Source: Loxodes magnus
Lineage: Eukaryota > Ciliophora > Karyorelictea > Loxodida > Loxodidae
Length of the DNA: 64,000 nt
Direction: 5' to 3'
NCBI GenBank assembly: GCA_946699065.1
Contig: CAMPDV010000089.1
Span: 434,001 to 498,000 of the forward strand
This document shows, in pieces, positions 47,273 through 58,756 of the stretch. Position 1 is the stretch's first letter; each line of letters opens with the position of its first letter. The notes below the pieces were generated by a model, which saw only the letters and a list, made by a program, of their open reading frames with translations, was not told the origin of the DNA and searched no databases. Both the position numbers and the translations under genes were made by a program.

Positions 47273-49739
47273 ATGAAAAAGGCTTAATCAGGATCTAATT
47301 TAAAACTAAAATCATTTTAATCGTAACCTTAAGATTCATGATTTAAGTATAGACAATTTCAATCCTAGTCAAGTAATGCATCACCTAAACGTAAGCCCAC
47401 TATAACTCCTTTTGGTAACAAAGAAAATCCTTTAATTAGAATGACTAGTTAATTATCCATGAGAAAGATTAATAGTCTCTTTAGTACTAATAAATACTCT
47501 GTGTCTTAGCCTTAATCCCCTGCAAAAATTAAAAATACTATATCGAAAAATAGTTTATGAGATGATGTAGGAAATATGTAAGAAAACGCTAGAATTTTCA
47601 CTTAATATGAAAAGCCATTTTATTTTCCAGGTGATGACCCTATCATAAAACTGGCTACTCCTGCTTAGTATGCAATTTAAGAAATACAATAGACATATAA
47701 AAGCATAATATGAGAAAATAGTGATCTATTATAGAACTAGAAAATTACTGAAGCTAAAAAGTTTAGGAAAGGATGGGAATAAAATAATGACAATTACTAC
47801 TAAATTTATCATACAGCCTTCAAAAAGGATATCACAAACGGCTATGACTTTGACAAATTTAAGTAAATATCTTATTAAATTAGTAAGAACTCTTTGTCTA
47901 ATCAACTTCAGTAGAATAGTAAAATTGATAAAACTGGCACAAGCGTTAAATTTTACCCTAATTTAATAATGCCAGTTATGAAATAGCCTACTTTTGTTCA
48001 GCAAAAACCACCAGAGCCATAAAAAACAGAAATGAAGGAACAAAGCACTCCAGTAGAAAAGAAGCTTACAATTGATGAATTATGTACTTTATTACCAGAT
48101 GTAAAGATAGAGAAGAAAATGATGAGACGATCAGGTGGATGACTTAACTTTTAGCATAGAAAATAAGGGGAAATTAAAATTCATTAATAGCAACCTTAAT
48201 CAGCTGGTATTCACTTATTTTGACATAAAATAGAAACAAGAGGACATATACCTGAAGCTAGAGAAGGGATGAGTCTTGTTAGTTATTTAAATCATTTGTA
48301 TTTGTTTGGAGGGTTTGGTGGACTTGGAAAATAAAACGATTTAAAAGTATTAAGTGAATATAATTGAGAATGAAAGACAATACTTAGTTAGCCTAAGCCT
48401 AAGGGAAGATATGGACATACTGCTGATATATGAACTCAATATATGATAATTTATGGAGGGTGTTCGAAATATAGATCAGGAAAAAGAAGATGTAATAAGA
48501 AAGTATGAATGTTCAATTTTGGTAACTTTTTTCATTATAGTTGAAGAGAAATGATCCAGTTTTTATAATTTTGGAATTATAGTATAAGGTAGAAGAAATC
48601 ATGCTTCAGCTGTCATTGGAAATACAATGCTAATATATGGTGGAATTAACTCCGACTCTTAACTTTTAAATGACTTAACTATTTTAGATTTAGAGTTAAG
48701 GAGAATGTGGCAGCCAAAAATAGCAGAAACTAAATCCAGACCTCATCGACTCCATTCGATGACAATGACTGTTGTTTATGACCCATGAACTTTGAAATAA
48801 ACTAACTTCAATATTTTTTAAGTTCCTACTAAACTTAAATTTATTGAGCATGAATATGAAAAAACAGGAATTTATATGTTTGGAGGATGCAGTAAGAAAG
48901 GGGCAAAAGGAGATTTCTGGCTAATAAATGTCAGAGAGCCTGAGATAGTTGGGAAAGAGCCAATGCTAGTTTTTAACAAAATAAAAGGATCGGGTAAAGC
49001 TCCTAGTGCTCGATATGGTCATTCTGCTATTTTCCATAATGGATATATAATAATTTATGGTGGAAAAGGAAATGAAAGTGAAAATTAATAGATAAATCTA
49101 TCGTCAGTTCATATATTTAATGTGAAAACTTGAATATGGGAGACTGTTAACATTTATGGAGACGTTCCACCTGGAAGATGAAATGCATGTATAGGTGTCC
49201 TAGGATCTAAAATAGTACTAATGGGAGGTTTGCAGTAGCATATATACAGTGGAACAACCATATATGCATTGGAAACAGATCCAAGCTAAGTCATTCAATT
49301 ATACAGAAATTATAAATAGAATAAAGAAATAGAAAAGCAGAAATTATTATAGGAGCAATTGGATCAAAGGCTACAAAACATTTAGTAAGGATAATCTAAA
49401 ATTACAAATGACAAACTTAAAAAAATGCTAGTAGTCAAAACTTTATAAAATGCAAAAACTCTAAAGAAGTTCAATTTTTCAGACTTGGAAGATGAAAAAT
49501 CTTAAAGTTTTGATTCTTCATAAGGAAGTAGTTTTAGATCATAACATACAGTTGAAGAGGAAGAACCGAAAGGTTAGAAGCAATGAATCTAAGAAAAAAA
49601 ATCTTAAAATGACAAAAATTAAGATAATAAGAAAGATCAAAACTAAAGTGATAATAACTTAGATGAATAAATTAAGAGCATTATAAAAAAAGTATTTAAA
49701 GGGAAAAAAAAAAAAGTAGGCTTCATTGTACCAATCTGA
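47273..49739 (+). CDS. Kelch-repeat (beta-propeller) protein
   Basis: Predicted 815 aa with a 19-nt intron (48522-48540). The first 310 residues are Ser/Lys/Pro/Gln-rich and probably disordered. Kelch repeats occupy about 315-665, with the hallmark double Gly (LYLFGGFGG, YMIIYGGCS, TMLIYGGINS, IYMFGGCSK, YIIIYGGKG, IVLMGGLQ) followed by Trp at the blade end. About six blades form a propeller. The tail (about 670-815) is a charged coil with a polyLys end. More than ten Trp are TGA (FWHKI, YNWEWK, DIWTQY, KVWMFN, EKWSSF, YDPWTL, GRWNAC), which makes this one of the best proofs of the code here. Kelch propellers are protein-binding platforms; no BTB or F-box is present to specify a role. The stop is TGA after GFIVPI. 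Confidence 0.93.
48522..48540 (+). other. 19-nt spliceosomal intron
   Basis: GTAAC...TATAG; splicing joins MFNF/VEEKWSSFYNFGIIV and puts the following kelch repeats in frame. Confidence 0.9.
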
Positions 49740-50799
49740 TCTTAATAAACATAATGATGTAGTTTTTAATTATTTTCCAAAATATATGAATACTATTATA
49801 TCTTACATTATATCTAAATACTTCTCTATAATTTTTCTATTTTATTTAATATAATATTTACTATAAGCTATAAAAAGATAGTTTTGCTTTCAATGGAAAT
49901 ATGTTACCTTGATTTTTTTATCATATCTATCCATTTAAAGAAATTTTATATACAGTACAAGCAGTAATAATTATTTGATAAAGCTACAACACCAGATTTT
50001 TAATTAAACTTATGATTGAAAATTGGAAAATATGAGGACTAATTCCCTAGTTTGATTTAATAGTGGTATTTAATATAAATAATACTTAAATATCATATAA
50101 CATTTAGTGGAATCAATGATTATGCAGATACTCTAATCTTATTAAATCTCTTTTGCTCTTATCTTTAACCAAAAATACTAGTTTTAAATTTTATTTTCTT
50201 TATTAAATTAATATTAAAACTAATTTCCAGAGTTAAATTCCTTTAATATTAATTTAGGTAAAACAAATCAAAATAATGCTAATAAATATAGAAGAATAAA
50301 GGTTAATCCACAAGTAAAATAACAAAGCATAATAAAAATATTTAGAAGATAATCTAATGGAGGGTACTTAAAGTAGATTATGTTTACTTATATAGATTAA
50401 TAATTTATAAATTTGGTATAAATTATTTGTATTATCATTAATAGAGCTTTTATAGTACTAGAAATTAACTGATACTACCTTTAATATTTAATAATACTTA
50501 TTGAGTAAAGATTAAAAACTAAGGGGTTATATTATTAATTAAATAGTGAAATCATCAAGACGTAGAACTTTTTATTCTTCTGCTATAAGCTAGAAAGACT
50601 ACAATCTAGATAAGCTGGTGCTTGTTTGAATATTGAGTATGATTAGACAATAAAATAACTAATTTTATTGTCTAACTAATCTCAATTATTAAGAAAACAG
50701 TTTTAATCTATCCTTATTAAGACTGCAAGCTTTAGTAAATATTTTTAATAAAATAATAATAATCAATATTAACTATAACAGTCATCTAAATTAATTTTT
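49740..50799. other. Spacer between convergent genes (1.1 kb) with a palindrome
   Basis: AT-rich DNA; its only distinct element is the inverted repeat at 50632-50686. Confidence 0.55.
50632..50686. repeat. Imperfect inverted repeat, 25-bp arms, 5-base loop
   Basis: Left arm 50632-50656 and right arm 50662-50686 pair over ATTGAG and TTAGACAATAAAAT, with a five-base mismatched patch between. It lies about 115 bp past the stop of the minus-strand gene at 50800. It could be a transcript-end hairpin or a tiny MITE-like remnant; no flanking target duplication was established. Confidence 0.6.
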
Positions 50800-52428
50800 T
50801 CACTTTTTTCTGGCCTTAAGTAGAAGTTCCTCGTACTTTTTATTTCCTGGATACTTGCTATAAATTTTTGTTGCATACTTGTGGAAATTACTTTAGAGCA
50901 TTAGCTTTTAAATTTTTTTCTTTTAATTTGATTTTTTAAGTGATTTTGTTTTATCTAATTACTAAGTCTTTACTGAGTTCTACTATATCTTTTATGTCTT
51001 CTTTCTGATATTTTTCATAAGTGAATCTACATCAATCTTCTCAAATAGATACTTGTCATCTAAAGTGAGTTTATTCTTTATTTCGAGTGATGGCAATGAC
51101 TTTTTAATTTCTAATTTCTTACTTTAATTTCTCTTAAAAATCAAAGGTTGCATGAAAGTTTTTAAAAATGGAGTTGATTGAGTTTGTTTTAATGAATTTC
51201 TTTTCTATTTAATGGGATCTAAAATAGAAAGGTTAAGTTATCTATGCCTGCTATTTTTACTTTAGAAATTATTATTAATCTTTTTAAGAATTAGACTCTT
51301 GATAGATTACTTGAAGTTAAGGTTATTTTTATTTTCTTTCTTCAGAACTGATTTTAGTACTTGACTAAGTAATTCGTTTTTGGGTGCTGAAATGTATACG
51401 CTCTTACTTTTTAACTAATTATTCAAATCTTCCTCATTTTGGAAACTCTCTACAAAGCTAAATAACATTGACTGTCTTGAATTAGGACTTTTAGAAGCAT
51501 CTTAAGTCTTATATCCATAAGATATTACTTCTGTCTTATTTGGAGATTCAGTTATAGAAAAATTTTCATTCTCGTTTTTATGATAATTTTAAGCCAAAAA
51601 TAATTAAGCATTGCTTTAAAAAGGGAAAATAAGACTTTACTTCTTAGATCAAGGTTAGCAGTTAAGAAATTGGTCAATTCCATAATTTGTAATTTCGTTT
51701 TCCTTTTATATCATTTTAGTAGGACTTTAGCTACATGATAAAAGCTAAATTTAAGGATTTTTGATTTACTATTATCTTAATTTAAGAGGAGTAAGGAATG
51801 TAGAATTATTTCTAGATGATACTTAAGCTTCAGTTTATATTTATTAGTTAAAATCTTTATCAATACTTGCATTTAATTTAGACCATTTACTTTCAGTGCT
51901 TTTCGTGATGGATCCTTGTAAAGCTAATCTTTTTCTGTTATCGCTTATAAAAAAAGAGGAGTCTCTTTTACTTTCTCTCTTAAAATTCTATCGTTAATCT
52001 ACATTCAAAATAGTATTAGTTTTTAAGTTAGCCTTTTTTTATGATTCATATAGATGTTTTATTTGTGATTCGTACACGATAGCGTCATTTATTCTCGATT
52101 ATGCTTTTTAAAATCAATTTTGCTAATTTGTTCCAGCACATTTAGAACAGGAGCATGATTTTCGTCTAATTATATTAGCTATAGGTTCTTTTTATAAATT
52201 AATTTTCATATTAATGTTTAATGAATCATCTCATTCTTTGTTCTACACTTCTCTAGCACTTCTCTTGACTCCCTTTTAGTATTTAAACTATTCAAAGTGA
52301 TCTTTCTGATGTGAGTTATATGAATGGACAGAAAAAAAGCTATATCTAGTTTAGTTTTATCTTTAAAGCATTCTAATAGACTAAATTCTCTCCATATTAG
52401 TTTTATCAATTGTTTAAATATTTTGCAT
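50800..52428 (-). CDS. Ser/Lys/Asn-rich protein with a small Cys motif, unknown function
   Basis: Predicted 542 aa, no intron; the length is a multiple of three and it ends KARKK then TGA. Mostly polar and probably disordered, with many Ser-Pro or Ser-rich phosphorylation-like patches (SQSPTKM; DASKSPNSRQS). Near residue 95 there is a short basic Cys motif, IIRRKSCSCSKCAG, perhaps a zinc knuckle. Conserved-looking helical islands are KNELLSQVLKSVLKKEN and, at the C-terminus, HKYATKIYSKYPGNKKYEEL. Three or four Trp are TGA (KEWDDS, QNWFQK, QPWSKK). I do not recognise the family. Nothing in the neighbours suggests a role. Confidence 0.75.
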
Positions 52429-53964
52429 TACAGATTCTGCTATTTATAGCAAACGTTTAACCAACCATTTCATAAAGCAAACATATAATATTAATTATTT
52501 AACTATATATCCTCTTCATTTCCTTCTATTTAAACCATTTCCGAATATATTACCATAAGTTTGACAATTCATCTATAACATCTAACTCTTTTGCTCTTCA
52601 TTATTTCAGCCTCTATTTCATTATAATTAATTAAGAAAAAAGCTATCTTTTATGCTTTATTGCAAATTTTAGCTTACAGTATACTACACAATTTCTCAAT
52701 TAATGAGTAACTATTAAAGCTAGAAATGTTAAATGAAAAGCATGGCAACTACTAGTAAGATATACTGAAAGAGAATAAGTAAATATGAATATAAACTAGG
52801 TAAATAGTACTAGATAAGTAAAGTTAAAAGATATAAGATAAATAGATTAAAGCATTACAACTATATTATTATACACTAACCTATAAGAGAAATATTAATT
52901 TGCTTAATCATTGATATCTATCTTAAATCTTAATTAATATTAAGAAACTAGAAATACTCTTTCAAAGTTTCTTTTTTATTCCTTTAATATACAGAATTTG
53001 CTAATTTCTATATTATGGTGTTTTGGTTACTTTAGATAAGTTATGTGATCAAGTACATTTCTTGTTAAAATTTATTAATCTAAGAGATAAATTTCTGCTT
53101 TGGTTAATTAAGAAATTATATGGTCAATTTTATTAACTTATCATATATCTATTTGGATTGTTGTACCAAGATATTTTACATCATTATTTACCCTGCATCA
53201 AATTAAAGACAGGAAATTTTTAAGGAAAGTAAAACTAAAATTAGGGAATCTAATTTGATAACTTAAAAGAAAACAAAATAATAGAGCATAATGCTTAGTG
53301 TATTAAGTTAAATAATACACGTATATTAAACTAGGAGATGTACAATAGTAACATCTAATTATTATACTATAATTATTATAAAGCAAATCTAGCTTTTATA
53401 ATATATTCTTTACCCTTAATTTAGAATACTAGAAAGTTTCCTATTTAAAAAATCATTTTATGATTTATCTGTCAATCTAATTATATTTCAGATAACAATT
53501 TATACCAACTATATAATTCTAATTATATTTTATGAAATACTTTGAGTTTAAAAATACAACAATAGATTGAAAATTGAATTATGCAATATAAACCTTATTT
53601 TCTAGTATTAGATAAATAGTAATTATTATTTTTTCATATTCTTATTTCATTTTAGATGTACTTTTTATAAAAATCAGCTATTTACTCCTTTTTCATATTT
53701 AAATACTTTTAGAAAGCAATATCGAAGATATATTATAGCACAATTTTCCTTTCTTCTAAATCTAAACTTTGTTCTTCAATCTGTAATTTGGCTTTTATAT
53801 ATAAATATGAAGAACATGGAATATAAGGCTATAAGAACTAATTATTGCCTTTAAAGGTATGCTTTATATTCTAAACTTAATAAAGTGTATTATAAAAGAG
53901 ATACTTTCTTTAAGAAGTTAAAGAAATGCAGAAATTAAAATTATTAATTATTAACAATAAACCT
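52429..53964. other. Intergenic spacer (1.5 kb)
   Basis: AT-rich DNA between two minus-strand genes; no gene or structured RNA seen. Confidence 0.55.
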
Positions 53965-55467
53965 TCATCTTGAAGTCATATTTACTTTCATTAAGGTCAT
54001 CTTACTATAATCCTAACTGCTCTAGCCGAATTTAAATTTTGGAGTTAATAAAAATTTTCCTTTTTAAATATCTTCTTTTTATGTATTTTCTATGAAATCA
54101 CCACTTGCTTTAAAGCAATCCATTTTGTTTCTTACTCAGTTTTAAGTTTCGAAAGCATTATCTATCTTTAGTTATGGTAGCTTTTTAATTTTTTTTTAAG
54201 CTGGTGAAGTTTATTTACTTGTCTCATTTGAATGATATTGTAAGTGGGATTTAGACTTTATGTGTCTAAGAATTGAGCAAAAGTTTTACATTTTATAGTT
54301 AGATTTTTTTTCTATGCCATTATAAGGATTTCTTCTCATCTCAACTAAGAACTTTTCTTATTTCTTCTACTTCTTCTACTCTTTAGGTCTCACAGCATTC
54401 TGAGACTAAATAAACTTTAATTCAAGATTATTAATTAACTATTTAAAGACTACTTAGTTAGTTTTCTTCTGATAAGCTTTAACGTTTATTTAGTCGTCAT
54501 AATTCTTAGAGAAATTTTAAGTCAAGAACTGCTAAATGGTTTAATGTTGCTTCATTCTAAAAGAGTATTTAAGCTAAGCTTGATTTGTTAACATCTAAAC
54601 AGCTGAAAAAGGCAATTTCGATATGTTACTTTTTTTGATATAGTACATTTTAACCTTTTAGCTGTTTACTTAGGCAGTGTATTGAGATGGTAGATGAAGT
54701 AGAACTCCTTCATCTCCAAAGCAATAACCTTCTTCAGCTTGAGATATTTTTTTAGTTTTTTCTGAGAATTACTTTAAAAGTTGGCAGCTTCCTTCATAAA
54801 TCCAAAATATCTAGTCGGAAATTTCTCCTTCATTAATAATATGTTAACCTTTCATAGCTTCCTTGAAGACAAAAAAGTAAGAATATTTTTAGGCAAGATT
54901 ATAAGTAGCATTTTTCAGGGGAGGAATTTTGTTCTGTAAGAAGTTTATTTTTCTCAAAAAGTCTTTATTCATTTCTGTCTCCAATACTTTTAAAAAAACA
55001 TCTGCATGTATAAGAGCAAGTTCCGTAATACCTTTGGAAATTGCGGTTAATGTTCTGCTTGTCTTTCTCATAATCGCTCTTTCTCCCAAATGATGTCCTG
55101 TATGAACTGTGTTCAATAAATTATAGAAAAGTTAGTCTTTACTAGGCTCCCAGATTTCCAAGCTTCCGTTTAAAATGATATAGAAAAATTCACTTTTATC
55201 TCCTTTTTTAAAAAGTATTTAGCCATCTGATATCGAACGATAAGTCATTGATTGAACTAAATCTATTTACTAACCTTTTTCATACGAATTAAATAGCTAA
55301 CTATAAGGAGATAAATTCGCCAAAAACTTGCATATCAGCTTGATGTCACTCTAAGTTTTCTTTTTTTTTTGAAAAGCAATTTTGAGATTATTTATCTGCA
55401 TTTTGGTCTAATCTTCATCAACCATTATAAATGACTTAGAGTGTGAAAACGTTCAGACTATACTCAT
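53965..55467 (-). CDS. Protein with two cyclic-nucleotide-binding domains
   Basis: Predicted 500 aa, no intron. CNBD-A (about 75-190) reads GQILFKKGDKSEFFYIILNG, then HLGERAIMRKTSRTLTA. Its phosphate-binding cassette keeps Gly-Glu and the Arg (SRT) needed to hold the cyclic phosphate. CNBD-B (about 195-310) has GQHIINEGEISDQIFWIYEG and CFGDEGVLLHLPSQYTA, with Asp for Glu and no Arg, so it is probably degenerate. The tandem arrangement resembles PKA regulatory subunits and metazoan CNBD2-type proteins, but there is no N-terminal dimerisation helix or pseudosubstrate site. The C-terminal 180 residues are basic and low-complexity. Two TGAs are Trp (SIVWTF, QNWVRN). An internal start at residue 15 (MVDEDQTKM) is possible. 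Confidence 0.88.
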
Positions 55468-57191
55468 TTTTATTTTAACTTAATTATAAAAACTAAACTA
55501 TCTCCTCTAATACTATTTATTAAAACAATAAATAAACTTATCTATTTTTGTTTAGTTTTAATCAATTAATCTAAATAATTACCTTTACAATAAGCAACTC
55601 CTTGCTCAACAATTACTATATAAATTCTATGGAAAAATCATATACTATGAGACATTTTATATACATGCTATTAACTAGTTTCCACTATCGCTCTTTTATT
55701 CCTATCCAATCTTTAAATTCTCATTTTTGCCAAAGTTTTATACTCTTCTTTCTGGGTAAAACATCGATTCAGGTGCTTAATATAAGAGCGTTTATATTTT
55801 TATAAAATATTGCATAAAGAAAGTGAGGCTCTATATGTTAATATCCTAATCAATAGAAATATTATTTTTCTTAGTCTCTATGTCTTAAATAATGTATTTA
55901 TTTACTAAGATTATAGTTTAATTAACCTTTTACAGTTACCCTTTGCTTACTTTAAAAAATTTTAATTAGCTTTATGCTTTTCAAATTATGTAACTGGACG
56001 ATAACAAAATCCCAGTTTTTCCTTTAAATAAAATTTTGCAATCTGTTTTCGTAATTTACATAGAATAAAGCCTTTAATTTAAGTACATATTCTCTATTTT
56101 ATAAATATTGGCTTAGTTTTTAGAATCAAATTTATTTAAAATTAGAAGTGTGGAATATATGTGATCATAATGGTTTCATATTTTTATTAAGCTTTAGTTT
56201 CTATACATTCTTAAACGTGGTTAGAAATATTTGCGTGTAGAAAATGCATAAAATGCTCTGTTTATAACCCAACAAACGATAATCACATTTCTCTATGATT
56301 TAATATAGCAATCAATATTTTTTATGGCAGTTTTATGAAATAGTTTAATTACATAATTGCAATAACTTATTTAAATGTGAGGAAAGTATTTATTGGTGTA
56401 AAAGTGATAAGGGTAACTATCCCTAAAAAAGGGTTATTAATTCATATTTCGTAAATAATAATTAAAATTATTAAATGCATCTAAATATTTTATAGTTAAA
56501 AATCATTATTATCACTATGAGAACCTACTACTTAGCTTTAACTATCCTTATGTTTTCCACTATTTTTATTTAATTTAAATCAAGTTGAAAATAGTTTATG
56601 CAAAAAAACTTTAGACGCTTTATTATTCTGTAACTTATACGAAGAAAAGCGTTAATTCTTTGATATATAGCTAAATTTATATCCCTATATTTTAACTAGC
56701 CAGTTTCATTTATAATCTTAACCAAATCAAGAGTTTAATTGAAAGCAAAAGTCAATATTTCATATAAAGCTTCACTTAAAAACGAAATTTACATACTTAT
56801 TTTATTTAAAGCAGTAGAACATATATAGTGAAAATCTTATATCTCTAGTTATTTTTTTATTTACAATAATATTAAATAATATTCTTATATTGCTAGCTTA
56901 GCTTTATTTACATAAATTATATTATATTTCGTTATCCCTAACGTTTTCTAAAATAATTGTCAATAGATAAATGAAAGTGCTTCTTTAAGGTTTTTAGATT
57001 GCTATCTATAATAATAAGCATTATTTTTAGCTATTTTTAAGATTTTCTGATTAAATAATTATTTATTGCAAAATTTATTAAATTAGAGCAAAAAATTTGA
57101 AATATGATTATAAATATTTAATAATATAAATTTGAATGAAGAGCTAATTAAAAGCCAATTAAGTTTTAATGAAAATATTAGAATTATTTCT
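55468..57191. other. Intergenic spacer (1.7 kb)
   Basis: AT-rich DNA. A small palindrome-like patch GGGTAACTATCCC occurs near 56408. Short plus-strand frames near 55602 have no motifs and are not called. Confidence 0.5.
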
Positions 57192-58334
57192 TCACCATTA
57201 TGATTGATTTAACGGAAGAGGAGCTTTTTAGGATAAAAGGCATACGAATTATTTCCCTATTTTCTTTTCTAAAAGCTTAATTATTTACTCTTTCAGTTAT
57301 TGTCGCTATATAAGGTTATTTTGATTTTAAATTTATTCTTCTAAATTTTCTTTTGATTCGGTTGGATTTTAATTGTCTTTGAGAAATTAAACAAATTTAT
57401 TGATGCAACAAGATTTGTGACTTAATTAGGCCATTTATATTTTTATTTGGTCTATTATTTCGTCAGTTTTTTAAGCAATTCTTCCTACTTCTAAATTTTC
57501 ATTGTTACGATATCAATCTATTTGCTAAGCAACTATTCTCTCAAAATTCTTTTTATAATGCTACAAGCAACTAATTTTATGATATTTATGGAAGTTTAGA
57601 TCAAAAAAATAATTTGTACCTTTCTTAACATTTTGGATATACTGATATATTGTTTGCACACTTTCTCCCATTCCAATTGCAATATTTTGCTTTAATTTAG
57701 TAATAATTCTCTCTTTTTTATCTGCTTTGCAAGTTAAAGAAGAGCATGTTTTATCAACTTAATCATTAAAATTATCTAAAACTTGCAAAACTTCTTAAAT
57801 TTATCTTTCTCTCTTTTTATAAGCTATCAATTTACTTTAAGATGCTCTTTCTTTGTTTTTTTAAATTGGAGGTTTAAAATCTTATTTTTTTATTTCTTGA
57901 TCACTTTGCAAAATAAATTTTACATCTTTCTTCTTTTCTATTTCTATTTCTTTTTCTATTTAAGTTTCTGTTTCCATTTCTTAATTTTTTTCATTCTCAG
58001 ATTTTTTTAATTAATCTAACTAAGGATCATCCTAGAACGCTTAATTTAAACTTTGACTTATTTTAATTACAAGTTAATTGTCAAATCATAAGCTTTAATT
58101 TAAAAAGTTATATCCTTTCAAAGGTACAACTCCTTCAAAAGTAAAAGTATTATCCAATTATTATAGTTCAACTATCTATCCTTCAGCCACGTACTTTATT
58201 TCCTGGAGATATTCAACTATTTCAATTAAGTTAACAGAGTTAGCCTTATAAGCTTTCGTAGTAACTCTTATAATCCTTTCTTTCTAGTTCTTGAGTACTT
58301 TTATATAAAACGAAATTTCTTCCATCTCTAACAT
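57192..58334 (-). CDS. Coiled-coil protein with an N-terminal beta-rich region, unknown function
   Basis: Predicted 380 aa, no intron; ends NQSQW then TGA. Residues 1-120 look folded and beta-rich (EISFYIKVLKNQKERIIRV; QQLDNTFTFEGVVPLKGYNF). A Glu/Lys/Gln linker (EMETETQIEKEIEIEKKKD) leads to a helical region with several Cys (CSSLTCKADKKE; KSCCINKFVQFL) and a final coil. Two Trp are TGA (QSLWFDN, IDWYRN), followed by TGG and the stop. The family is not recognised. The strongly biased plus-strand T-rich frames here are its antisense shadow. It follows the receptor-like gene on the same strand with a spacer of about 420 bp. Confidence 0.8.
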
Positions 58335-58756
58335 TTATATAATACTTAACTAAAACTATATTTCAAATACATTTAAAGAGCTAATTTAACAGAAATAATA
58401 AAATGATTTCTTTTCAGGATAAAGTTCAGAATATTTTAGTAAACTTTATTTGAGTATAAGGGTTTAAAGGAATTACCTTTAATTATTACATTAAAAATAA
58501 GTACTATTATTTCCTAGGAATTAATTTACTTAAAGTGTAACCAATCTAGAAGATCTATTTTATCTTATAAAAAGGTATTATTATTTAATTTATGTTAGAA
58601 TGTTACATATGGAAAGAAATCTATTGCTGGCTTTAAATTTATAGAAGAGAAGATAGTAGATTATTAAGAAATCAATTAAATAAAAGATGACTTTAAAGAT
58701 GCTAATTTTACATTAAAATTAAACTTTTGAAATCAAAATTTTAATCAGAAAAGTTT
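58335..58756. other. Spacer between two minus-strand genes
   Basis: About 420 bp of AT-rich DNA holding the 3' end of the receptor-like gene and the promoter of the coiled-coil gene. No element recognised. Confidence 0.55.

Noticed and set aside
57783-58010. Plus-strand Phe-rich frame
   Set aside because: Antisense shadow of the Glu/Lys/Gln linker of the coiled-coil gene at 57192-58334.
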